From assembly GCA_046351595.1 (NCBI GenBank), contig JAXLYE010000008.1, forward strand, positions 372,001-436,000: a DNA stretch of 64,000 bases. Reading direction: 5' to 3'. Numbering within the stretch: position 1 is the first letter of the stretch; the number at the start of each line of letters is the position of its first letter. This document shows positions 16,236 to 25,251 of the stretch, in pieces. A model generated the notes under the pieces. That model was not told the origin of the DNA and did no database searches. It saw only the letters and a list, made by a program, of their open reading frames with translations. Both the position numbers and the translations under genes were made by a program. Source of the stretch: JAXLYE01 sp046351595. Lineage in GTDB: Bacteria; Myxococcota_A; Polyangia; Palsa-1104; JAEUJZ01.

Positions 16236-19200
16236 CTACGTCGCGGCGCGCTCGGCAATGGCCGCCAGCGTCGGCGGCTCCTTCTGCGCGCGGATCCAGC
16301 CGAGGACCGCGCTCACGTTCTTGGGCAGCCGCGAGGTGTCGGGTGTCTCCGACTCCCAGTTCGCTGGCAGCGAGGCCAGATACTGCGCGGCCACACGCGC
16401 GGCTTCCGCGGTGAGAAACGCCTGCGCCGCGCTCTTGCCGCTCGGCAGGTGCGTGACCCCGAAGAGCGGTCCGTCCGGGTGGTCCGGGCCGCGCCCCTGC
16501 GAGTACGTCACCGCAAAGGGCGGCGCCTGCCACACGGCACGCACCTTGCGCGGGCCCTCGGACGTATGGATCTCGACGAGCGTCCCCGTGTCCGCCTCCC
16601 GCAGGATGCCGCGTGGAAACGGACGGCCCCACCAGGCCAGCGCGGTCGCATGGAGCTCAGCCCATTTGAGGCCGCTCGTCGGCGCGAGGTCGACATAGGT
16701 CGTGAAGTGCTCGACGTCAAGCGGCAGCACGTCGTCGGCTCGGCTCCGCAGCTCCGCGCCCTGCAGGAGCTGTAGCGGCGGGCGCGCGGCGTCAACCGCC
16801 ACCGGAACGCGAAAGCCGATGGATGCGGGCGCATGGCTCAGCGCGTCCACGATCGCCACGCCGTGCTGCGCCCAGATCCAGACACGCCACCGCGCAGACG
16901 CCAGATCCAGCCCGAGCGCCTCAAAATCACCGCTGCGCACCCGCCCGAGCGCGGACCGCAGACCTGGAGCGAGCGCCTGCTCGTCGGCCTCCCGATTCCA
17001 GACCGCAGCACCGTACCGCAGATCGTCCGGCTCCATCGCAGCCAGCAGCTCCTTCACCCGGCCGAGCGCTGCATCGGCCTCGGCGACCGCGAGCTTGTCC
17101 GCCGAGAGCGCGTGCCAGCGAAAGTCGCCAAAGAGGCGGACGCCAATCGCCTCGCCGCGCACCTCTCCGAGCTCCACGCCCAGCTCCTGCCGTCGGATCG
17201 TCCCGCCCTGCGGCAGCGCCCAGTCGGGCCCAAAGAGCAGCGGCGTCCCCGCCTGCGCCACGTCCACCAGGAAGAACCACGGCCACGTCTCCGCCGGCAC
17301 CTGCGCCAGGTACCCGCGCAGCTCGTCCATCTCACGATGAATCTGCGCCCGCTGCGTCTCATCGAGCACGCGCCCGAGCGACTGCGCGCGGTTCCCAAGC
17401 CCCGCAGCGACGTCCACGCCTGCCGCCGCACCCGCTGCTTCGTTTCCTCCGCAAGGAGCTTCTTCTGCTGCTCGATTGCCGCGCGCGCCTGCTCCGGATC
17501 GCGCGCCAGATACAGCAGGAGCTCCTCCGGGTTCATCTCCGCCTGCGCGCCCGGGTTGTTGGTTTCGCGGTCCGCGCTCTTCAGGATGTCCTTCATCCAC
17601 CCGAGCTTCCCGAGGATCATCGAGAAACGGACCGCGTCCATGCTCCGCTCCGAGAGCAGGTAGACGATCTTGATGACCGCCTGCAGGTTCCCTTGCCGCA
17701 CGGCGCGGCCGTTGCGCTGCTGCAGCGTCGCCGGCTCCCACGGCAGATCGATGTGATAGACCTGGCACGTGCGCACGTGCAGATCGATTCCCTCGTACGC
17801 GGTCGCGTTCGCGATCACCACGTCGTACTGCGGCGGGATGCCTTCCTGCTCGATCTGGTTGCTCGCATCGAGTACGGGCGGCACGCCGTTGAAGCCCTCG
17901 GCGAGCGCCTGCCGGCGCGCCGGGCTCGGTGCCGTCTCGGCGTTGAAGATCGCGATGCGCGCCTCGGGAAACCCGGCCGCAACGAGCAGCTTCTTCAGCC
18001 AGAAGTGCACCGGCACGTTGTCGCAGAAGATGAGGTGCCCGCACTCGGGCTTGGCCATCACCGAATCGACCGTCTTCACGAGCTTGGGGCACGCTGGGTC
18101 CGTCACCTGCCGCGCGTTGTGCCACGTCCACTCCGGCTTGCCGTCCTTGTTGAGCGGGCCGGCATCAAGATCCGGATGAATCGCAACGAGCGCCATGCGC
18201 TGCAAGAGCCCGAGCGCCTTCAGGCGCATCCTGGGGTCTTCCGCCCGCGCTTGAGCGCCTGCTCGTACTCGTCGAGGTAGCGCTCGTACTTCGCCACCTG
18301 CGCGTCCGACATCGGCACGCGCACCTGCTCGACCAGCGTCTCCGGCAGCTTGAGGCCGACCTCCTCCGCGGTGCGAAACTCGGCGTAGCGGAAGATGACG
18401 TCGCGCAGCTCGTCGAGGTTCTGGAAGCCGGCGACCACGGACCGGCGCTGCGTCTTCAGATCCGCGCCGACGATGTCGCGCATCTCCAAGCGCAGGTAGC
18501 GGTCGATGAAGACCTCGGGGTCGGTGATGCCCAGGCGCGACCACGCCTCGCCGTCGACGTAGCCGAGCAGCGTGTAGTACTCAAGGGGCGAGTTCTTGGC
18601 CGGCGTCGCCGACAGGAGCACGACACCCGAGCCGCCCGTGCGCATGCGGACGAGCGCTGCGCGGATCGCGAAGTTCCAGGCGCGGTCGCTGCCATCGGTG
18701 ATGGCTCCCAAATACTTGGGCACGCCGCCCTCGCGCTGCTGCACCGGCCACAGGTTCTTCATGTTCTGCGCTTCGTCCAGGACGAGCAGATCGCACTGAA
18801 GATCCTCCCAGTAGATGCCGGGGTCTGGTTCCTCCGTCGTCTCCAGCCGCTCGGCGATCCAGCGGTCCATGGCCTCGCCGAAGATGGCGCGCTCGCGCTC
18901 GGACAGATCGGTCAGCGCCTCGACGATGGCGAGCAGGCGCGCGTTCTCCGCATCGCGCGCTGTGTCGCGCTGCATCGCGATCTGTTCGGCAACCTTCGCG
19001 CGTTCCTCCTCGGTCAGCGCCTTGGCCTTCTCCGAGCCGAGGAGCTTTTCGATCGCCGCGGCGCTGACCGATGCCTTCTTTTTCTTCTTCGGCTTGGCGT
19101 CGCCGTCCTCCGACTCCTTGAGCCCGGCCAAGAGGTTCCGCGCATCCAGGCCAATCAGGCGCAGGAGCGCGGGCGTCTCGCGGATCCACGCGCGCACGCT

Positions 19201-21179
19201 CTCGGCGCGCACGCGGTTGCGTGCAAACACCGAGTACGTCACCAGCATCACGTCGAAGTCGCCGGCCTGGAACTGGCGCCACTTCTGGGCGCGCTCCTGC
19301 GGCGTGTCGATGCGGCTCGTATACAGGCCGCTCTTTCCGACGTAGCGCTCGGAGCCGACGATGCCGATGCGGTAGTCGGGCAGCGCGGCGCGGATCTCTT
19401 TGTGCCACTTCCAGATGATGGTGTTGGGCACCACGACGATGGGCCTGCGCGCGCGGCCGAGCTGACGCAGCATGGCGATGGTCGCGATACCTGTATACGT
19501 CTTGCCGACGCCGACATCGAAGCCCAGGAGCCCGCCGCCGTTGGCGATGAGCCGCTGCGCGCCGGCCCGCTGATGCGGCTTGAGCACGATGCGCCCGCGC
19601 CAGCGCGCGATCACGAGCTCGGCGTCGCCGTAGTCCGGCGTGACGTAGCCGCGGAAGAGGCGGTTGTACGCGTCCTCGAGCTGCGCGACGAGCTCGGGCC
19701 GTACGCCCACGAAGTCGAGGAAGCTTCGGCGCGCGCGCTCGCCGTACTCGATGCGCGAGCGGCTGAGCGCCTGCGCAGCGCTCTCCTCCTCACCCGTCGA
19801 CGGATCCACTCGCTTGCTCGTCGGCGGCGTGAACAGCGCGAAGTCGTGGTTGAGATACCCGAGCGCCACCGCGAGCCGCTGCCCAGCGACGTCCTTGATA
19901 TGCGTGTACGTCGACTCTTCCAGGCGCAGGAGCCCGTTGTCGCGGCGAGCGGCGGCACCGCGGCGTCCGTCCACTCCTCCAGCCACGCCCGGATGATGTC
20001 GAGCGGCACCCACGGCATGCGCGGCTCCGGCGCGATGTCGGCGAAGCGCGCGGGGCGGATGGCCGCCAGCAGCAGCGCCGCCTGCACCGCGGCCTGCGCA
20101 TCGCCCTGGTCCGCGAGCGCCTTGGCGCGGTCGTACTTGGGCCACAGCGAGCCGGTGTAATAGCCGCGCGCGGGGTGCCATTCACCTTCGTCGAAGCACC
20201 AGTCCGCGGCGATGAGCGCGGTGTGCAACGGCTCCTGGAGGTCCGCGATCCCGAGCTCGGTCCGAAAGCCGCGCAGCATCTCGAGCGTGAGGCGGCGCTT
20301 CGTGCGATACAAGAAATCGGCCTGCGCGGCGACGTCGTCGGGTCGCCCTTGGAAGCGCGGCGAATAGACGGGCGCAGCCTGCAGTGCGGGCACGAGCGTT
20401 CCGTCCTCGGCAAAGGCTGATAGGAACGACACGAGCTCGGCGCGCTGCTTGGCTTCGCGGAGGAGTGCGCGGTCCGCGTGCGGCGAGACCGGGCCGGGCT
20501 TTCCTTCCTCGGCCCCGCGCGCCGTGCACCAGGCGAGTAGGGCCTCGCGCAGCTCGGGGTAGAGCGCAGCGGCGACGCGCGTGCTTGCCTCTTCTTCGCG
20601 CGCAAGCAAGGCCAGGTAGTGCGCGACGCGTTCGCCTAGCGACATCGCGGACTGAACGTGCGCGGGCAGCTCCTCGGTGCGGCTTGGCTTGGTGCGCGGG
20701 CGCTCGACGGCTGTATAGAACGGCGTCACCGCACACGTCGTGCACATCGCGCGCTCGACGAGCTCGGGCAGCGCTGTGAACTCACCGTCGACCTCGTAGC
20801 CGCGCCGCGGCTTGCGCGTGGTGTCGTCCTCGTCTTCCGCGGTGCCTCGCTCCGTGCCGAGGATGTGCGCCGGGAACTGCTCGAAATACTTCCCGAGCGC
20901 CACCGGCAGGTCGTCCGGCAACACAGAGGGCAGCTCGCCGCCGCGGGCGCGAAAGAAGAGCAGATCCGTCACCAGGTTCGCGCCCGGAAAGAGGCGCGAG
21001 GGCAGACGGAAGGCAGCCATCAGGTGATGGCGCTTGAGCACGCGCTCGCGCAGCGCGACCATCGCGGCGGACTTCCCGGTAAGGAATCCGTAAGGAATCA
21101 GGAACACGCCGATTCCGCCGGGCGCGAGGAGATCGAGCCCACGCCGCAGGAAGTACGCATAGGGTTTGCTCCGCTCCAC
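16236..21179 (-). pseudogene. DarB-like N6-methyltransferase/SNF2 helicase, truncated and frameshifted
   Basis: Homologous over its length to the intact 48742-54099 protein, but the N-terminal 300 residues carrying the SAM motif and NPPY are missing; homology starts at PYAYFLRRGLDLLAPGG near 21179. The frame then shifts at about 19940, 18235 and 17400, each near a G/C-rich run. Helicase landmarks survive: GFDVGVGKTYTG (Walker A), VLDEAQNMKN, LLSATPAKNSPLE and QQRNGRAVRQGN. The frameshifts could be sequencing indels; the 5' truncation cannot. The methyltransferase is certainly non-functional and the helicase only questionably functional. Confidence 0.85.
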
Positions 21180-21189
21180 CAGCGTCGAC

Positions 21190-21559
21190 CGCAGACGCTA
21201 CGGGGACGTCGCTTCAGCCGGTACCTATCGCCCCGTCCCCCCCACCCTCCGGTCCCTCTGACAGCTCGCCATCGGCCTCCGCTGGGCATTGGGAGCTCCC
21301 TCCCGCACCACCGGCCCCGCCGGAGTGGCTGGAGGCCCTGGAGGCGCTCCCGCGCGCCGTTCGGTTGTGGCTCAGCCTATGCGCGGCTGAGCGAGTTGCT
21401 GAGAACCACTATCGCGTAATTCCCTCAACGCGGTATGTCGGTGAGAAGCTCAAGCTGCGTATCAATGGCGAGTTTTCGCCAATTGATGAATTAGTTTCAA
21501 TTAGGCCAACATGGCTAATTGACATTCAGTGCGAGGGGTTAAATGGGTCAGCAGCTTAA
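21190..21559 (+). other. AT-richer junction segment with an open reading frame lacking a clear start
   Basis: Between the truncated helicase and the plus-strand block lies a less GC-rich stretch. An open frame ends at 21559 and encodes a Pro-rich part and then WLEALEALPRAVRLWLSLCA and RVIPSTRYVGEKLKLRINGE; only a TTG at 21365 offers a start. It may be the 3' end of a gene cut by the recombination that removed the helicase N-terminus. Confidence 0.4.
21497..21522. promoter_or_regulatory. Near-perfect inverted repeat before the plus-strand block
   Basis: Arms at 21497-21508 and 21512-21522 (TCAATTAGGCCA and TGGCTAATTGA) match over 11 pairs with one extra G, around a 3-nt centre. It lies in the AT-rich segment 20 nt upstream of the first plus-strand start and looks like an operator. 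No convincing sigma-70 promoter could be placed with it. Confidence 0.4.
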
Positions 21560-21803
21560 CCTCATTTGCACTGAAGTGCTCTTGACCTGTGTGCGTGTCA
21601 ATAAGCGCCTGCGGGTTTTGGCCGAAAAGCCATATCTGCCGCTTTACTGCGCCTTCCCCCGGTCGCTTCGGGTCGAAGGCGCGGTGTACCGCGTCGCGGG
21701 CCTGCGCCTGGTCCGCGACTCCTACTACCGGGCAATCCCCCCGATTGCCCTTGTCTCAAGCCCAGGAGCAGACCATGTCGACCGACCCGGACCCGCGTCC
21801 TAG
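21543..21803 (+). CDS. Unknown 86-aa protein, first gene of the plus-strand block
   Basis: ATG 21543 follows a GAGGGG site at 5-nt spacing. The middle reads LYCAFPRSLRVEGAVYRVAG then LRLVRDSYYRAIPP, a strand-rich pattern with regular aromatic residues that looks like a folded small domain. It overlaps the next gene by 29 nt. I do not recognise it. Confidence 0.5.
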   Translation: MGQQLNLICTEVLLTCVRVNKRLRVLAEKPYLPLYCAFPRSLRVEGAVYRVAGLRLVRDSYYRAIPPIALVSSPGADHVDRPGPAS

Positions 21804-22344
21804 TTCCGAGGCAGCGCCAGCCGCGCCCTCAGCCGTCTCCCCGCTGATTACCGTTGGCGAGGGCCAGCCGTCGGTCGGACAGTGCTCGTGCGGGGCACGC
21901 ATCGGCGCCTCCGATGTGACCGCCCGCGGAATGCTGACGGTGGCGCTTTGGGCTCGGTGGATCGACCGCAGGCGTCCCGATGGGCGAATCGGCTCGGTGG
22001 CGGTGGACCTTGTGCGCGCCATGGCGTTGCGCGAGCAGGCCGAGCACTTCGGGCTCTGCCTGCCGTGCTTCGCGGCACGACGTGGCGGGGACGAGCCGGC
22101 TCTGCTGATCTGGCAGCGCGTGCGCGATGAGCAGGTGAGCCTCCTGTGCCACGCGCATGGCCTGCAAGGTGCTGCGCAGCTTGCGTTGGCCCTGGCGGAT
22201 CAAGCGGCTGAGCCGAGCTACGCGCGGGACTTGCGCATCTCCGCTGCTCGGCTTCTCGAGGACGCGCTCACTGCCGACACCCATACCCCGCACCCGATGC
22301 CTCCCGCAGAGGAGGCGAGCGCAGCGTCGGAGGGCCCAGAATGA
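21775..22344 (+). CDS. Unknown protein with a short Cys-containing N-terminal motif
   Basis: 189 aa from ATG 21775, preceded by AGGAGC. After a Pro/Ala leader it has GQCSCGARIGASDVTARGML, and later GLCLPCFAARRG, which together could form one zinc site. The rest is helical with an Ala-rich end. The stop overlaps the next start as ATGA, so it is translationally coupled. Function unknown. Confidence 0.55.
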   Translation: MSTDPDPRPSSEAAPAAPSAVSPLITVGEGQPSVGQCSCGARIGASDVTARGMLTVALWARWIDRRRPDGRIGSVAVDLVRAMALREQAEHFGLCLPCFAARRGGDEPALLIWQRVRDEQVSLLCHAHGLQGAAQLALALADQAAEPSYARDLRISAARLLEDALTADTHTPHPMPPAEEASAASEGPE

Positions 22345-22643
22345 GGCCCTTCTCGTCGACGTCGCACCGCCCTTTTCTTCTCGGAGACTTTCGAGCGCAC
22401 CGAAAGGCGCCAAAAAAGGCAGAGCCGAGCCGCGTGGCGCATCGCAGCGCGGAGCGCGTTCGCGAGGTCTGTGCGCGGCTCGGGCGCTCCCATGCCGAGC
22501 TGCAGCGCGAGGCCGGCGTCTCCGAGAAGGCTCTGCGCCGGCTGCTCGATGGCTCCGTCGAGCCGCGCGCGGAGACGCTCGAGCGGATCCATGCCGTGCT
22601 TGACCGCTGGGAGGCAAGCAAGGAGGCGGTCCATGCCGTGTGA
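22341..22643 (+). CDS. Small helix-turn-helix protein
   Basis: 100 aa with a basic N-terminus and a C-terminal Xre-like HTH: VREVCARLGRSHAELQREAG, VSEKALRRLLDG, then PRAETLERIHAVLDRWEA. Lies second or third in the plus-strand block and could be its local repressor. Overlaps its neighbours at both ends (ATGA upstream, 11 nt downstream). Confidence 0.65.
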   Translation: MRPFSSTSHRPFLLGDFRAHRKAPKKAEPSRVAHRSAERVREVCARLGRSHAELQREAGVSEKALRRLLDGSVEPRAETLERIHAVLDRWEASKEAVHAV

Positions 22644-23043
22644 GACGAGTGAAACGGGGCGCCGCTGTGTGGAGGAGGCGTGCGGGGCTCCTGTCGACCG
22701 CCGCGGCTCCCGGTGCACGCGGTGCCGCAAGAGAGCTCACTCGCTGCGCAACCTCGCGCGCTACCGGACGAACAAGAAGCCGGCTCGGTGCCTCAACCCC
22801 TTGTGCGGGGCGCCGGTCCGGCGCACGGGCGCGCGCTGCGCGGTGTGCCGGCGAGCGCACAATCTCGCCCAGGTCAAGGCCCGGTATGCCGAGTGCCGGG
22901 CGAGGGGCCTCTGCTGGGCCTGCGGCGATCCCGCAGGAGACGCCGAGTACTGCACTCCCTGCCGGGATGTCCGGCGCATCAAGAAGGCCGCAAGCCGTCG
23001 CCAAGGAGGGTCGCGTCATGGCGGACACGCAAGCGCAGGCTGA
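22633..23043 (+). CDS. Triple zinc-ribbon-like small protein
   Basis: 136 aa from ATG 22633 (GGAGGCGG upstream). Three successive Cys units follow one pattern, C-x(3-6)-C-G-x-P-x(5-7)-R/Y-C-x2-C-R: CGAPVDRRGSRCTRCR, CGAPVRRTGARCAVCR and CGDPAGDAEYCTPCR, each preceded by another Cys, with basic helices between. This looks like a three-finger nucleic-acid-binding protein. No named family recognised. Confidence 0.6.
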   Translation: MPCETSETGRRCVEEACGAPVDRRGSRCTRCRKRAHSLRNLARYRTNKKPARCLNPLCGAPVRRTGARCAVCRRAHNLAQVKARYAECRARGLCWACGDPAGDAEYCTPCRDVRRIKKAASRRQGGSRHGGHASAG

Positions 23044-23473
23044 GCTGAAGGAGCTTCATGCGGAGGCGGACCGGCTGCTCGTTCAGGCGAGCGCGCAGAG
23101 TCCGCAGCGCCAGGTCGGTAAGAGCGCAAAACCCGCTCCGGTGCCGGGGCCGCCGGGCTTCTTTGATAAGCCGCTCGGCTTCGCGCTCGGACTGCTCTGC
23201 CTCCTGGTGTCTGTAGTGCTCGGCGCCGGACTCCTTCTCGGAAAAATTCGGGCCCCTGGAGAGCCGCCCCCACTGGAAGAGGAGCCGCGCCGCACGCTCG
23301 CTCCCAAGGACCCGCCGAAGGAGCCCAAGGGGCCTGCGCAGGCGCGGCCGGAGCCCCTCAAGCGCGCGTGCTTCCCTCCGCCGCCGCTGCCGCCCGGTGC
23401 GTCCTGCGGCGAGCTCGGGCCCGAGTTGCAGCGGCACAGGGTGGACCTCGCGGACGGAGGCACCCGGCCATGA
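23018..23473 (+). CDS. Single-pass membrane protein with Pro-rich exterior
   Basis: 151 aa from ATG 23018, with a strong AAGGAGGG site. A helical N-terminus is followed by one membrane segment (PLGFALGLLCLLVSVVLGAG, about 55-77) and a Pro/Lys-rich tail containing two cysteines. Stop overlaps the next start (ATGA). Probably an envelope-associated small protein of the element. Confidence 0.55.
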   Translation: MADTQAQAELKELHAEADRLLVQASAQSPQRQVGKSAKPAPVPGPPGFFDKPLGFALGLLCLLVSVVLGAGLLLGKIRAPGEPPPLEEEPRRTLAPKDPPKEPKGPAQARPEPLKRACFPPPPLPPGASCGELGPELQRHRVDLADGGTRP

Positions 23474-24384
23474 GCTTTGCATCCCTTCTGATGGCGCCGC
23501 ACCTGGGTCTGGCGCGCGCGCCCATCCAGTCTGGCTGGGAGTACCTGAACAGCGACCGCTTCGACCCTGCCCGACGCTACGGCTTCCCGTGCGGGCGCGC
23601 CGATGACGGACACGGAGCGGATTTCCTAGAAGAGGATCCCCGCCTGCTCCGTCACCTCGGGCCAGAACCGCTGCGCTTTGGGTTCGGCCGGCTCGGTTGT
23701 CCGGTCGGCCCGGCCGTCGAGCTGCGGCAGTATGCCGCAGCGATCTTTGGGGGCTGGCAGGGCAAGGTCACCGGGATCGGCAAGCGCCGCGGGTGGTTCC
23801 TTCCCGAGCTGGAGATTGCCTGGGGCGCCAAGCCTTGCTCCAGCGTCAAGTGGGCCTTCTGGCTCGGTCCGCGGCAGCGGACAGAGAAGGAGGCCGAGGC
23901 GGTCCTGCTGCCGGTGCTGGACGTTCTGCGCGGACTGCGCTCAGGTACGCTCTCGTGGCCGTGGCGGCAGGTTGGCCAGCGTCCAAGTGCGCGCCTCGGC
24001 CCGGTCACGCTGAGCCTGTACTACAGGACTCCGAATCCGACGTATGAGAGTCCCGGCGGGTGGGGCGGGCAGGTGCGCTTTCACGGCACCGAGGTGGTGA
24101 ACCTCCAGATCAGTCTGTGCCACACCGCCGAGGAAGCACGCGCAGACCTGGAGCGGGTGCTGGTCAGGCCCTGGGCGATGGAGGCGAACCACGCCCGCTT
24201 TCAGGAGCGCATCGCGGCATTCCGGGAGGAAGCGCGACAGAAGCTGCTCGCCGCACCCGTGAGCCTTTCCGTCGTCGAGCGCCTGCCCGAGGACGCTGGA
24301 TCGGCAGGCATTCCGCCATGCCTCCCACGAGCGCGGCGGCCCTTGTTCTTGGTCCCGCCTCAGGGCGCGCCGGTGCGGCGATGA
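23470..24384 (+). CDS. Unknown 304-aa protein
   Basis: From ATG 23470, coupled by ATGA to the preceding membrane-protein gene. Contains WEYLNSDRFDPARRYGFPCG, a central beta-rich part with many Trp/Gly (IFGGWQGKVTGIGKRRGWFL) and a helical C-terminus. Composition suggests a soluble globular protein. I recognise no family or catalytic motif. Confidence 0.5.
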   Translation: MSFASLLMAPHLGLARAPIQSGWEYLNSDRFDPARRYGFPCGRADDGHGADFLEEDPRLLRHLGPEPLRFGFGRLGCPVGPAVELRQYAAAIFGGWQGKVTGIGKRRGWFLPELEIAWGAKPCSSVKWAFWLGPRQRTEKEAEAVLLPVLDVLRGLRSGTLSWPWRQVGQRPSARLGPVTLSLYYRTPNPTYESPGGWGGQVRFHGTEVVNLQISLCHTAEEARADLERVLVRPWAMEANHARFQERIAAFREEARQKLLAAPVSLSVVERLPEDAGSAGIPPCLPRARRPLFLVPPQGAPVRR

Positions 24385-24623
24385 CAGGGAGTCCGACTCC
24401 GGTAGCGGACAACGCGCCTGCCTCGCTGGTGCTCTGCCTGGTGTGCGACCTGCTGCCGCGGCGGACGCGCAGCCGCTGCGAGATGTGTGCGTTCGTTCGC
24501 GACGACGCGCAAGCCGCGGCCGGCTGCGTAGCCGCCGTCGCATACCCGACCCACGACGGGGATGACGAGCTCGGAGAGCTCGCCTTCTACCCCGTTGTCC
24601 ACGATTCCGACTTGCCCTTTTGA
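24381..24623 (+). CDS. Small protein with a four-Cys zinc motif
   Basis: 80 aa. LCLVCDLLPRRTRSRCEMCA forms a C-x2-C-x10-C-x2-C zinc knuckle; the tail is acidic. Start overlaps the previous stop (ATGA). One of at least eight Cys-cluster proteins in this block. Function unknown. Confidence 0.5.
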   Translation: MTGSPTPVADNAPASLVLCLVCDLLPRRTRSRCEMCAFVRDDAQAAAGCVAAVAYPTHDGDDELGELAFYPVVHDSDLPF

Positions 24624-24630
24624 GGTTCGC

Positions 24631-25251
24631 ATGAGCAGAAAACAGAAAAAGCCCACAGAGCTCGTCGCCGCTACCGCCGTCGCCGCGTGCGGGCGTGCGG
24701 CTCGCCGTAGCTGGCAGCCCGAAACCCATCCGCGGAAGCTTCGGTGCGCGCGCTGCCGGCGGACGATCTCGTCGACCACGGAGGTCTCAGAGCGGATGGG
24801 TGTGCTCAGCCGCAGGCTCGGGATGATCCAGCGGCGCGAGCCGCAGACGGATGTGCTGTACCACTGGCTGAAGGTGCTCGAGTATCGAGAGTGGGCTCAT
24901 GCTAAGGGCTGCTGCTATCGGTGCCGCCTGGGCGTAGCGGGCGAGCCCACGGTCGATCGACTGCTGCAGTTCCAGCTCGTGACGCTCCTGGAGGACCGGG
25001 AGCAACCCGTCTCGAGCTCCATGCCATGGCCACTCGGCGAGTGGAGGCCGGCGGCTCAGCTTGCCGCCATGCTCGCGGAGACGGTCAAAGGGGCCAAGGT
25101 GCCCCCGGGGTTGACCGGGAGCACACCCGCTCCGCCACCGCTGGATGGGCTGCTGAACAAGGCAGCGGCAAGTCTGCTTGAGAGCGCCCAACAGCATGAG
25201 GAGTGGGTGGCAGCGGGCGCCAACACACAAGGAGCTCCGGATGCCGGCTGA
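24631..25251 (+). CDS. Unknown protein with two CxxC pairs
   Basis: 206 aa from ATG 24631. Contains LRCARCRRTISSTTEVSERM and AKGCCYRCRLGVAGEPTVDR, whose Cys pairs could together bind one zinc, and a helical Ala-rich C-terminal half. Overlaps the next gene by 11 nt. No family recognised. Confidence 0.5.
   Translation: MSRKQKKPTELVAATAVAACGRAARRSWQPETHPRKLRCARCRRTISSTTEVSERMGVLSRRLGMIQRREPQTDVLYHWLKVLEYREWAHAKGCCYRCRLGVAGEPTVDRLLQFQLVTLLEDREQPVSSSMPWPLGEWRPAAQLAAMLAETVKGAKVPPGLTGSTPAPPPLDGLLNKAAASLLESAQQHEEWVAAGANTQGAPDAG

Noticed and set aside
16236..21179. Programmed frameshifting to explain the broken helicase
   Set aside because: Three shifts in one gene, a missing N-terminus and no slippery-site/hairpin arrangement recognised; pseudogene decay or sequencing indels are simpler.
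21519..21548. TTGACA box as a sigma-70 promoter for the plus-strand block
   Set aside because: The matching -10 would fall on or after the first start codon and has a poor sequence; a transcript from it would miss the ribosome-binding site.
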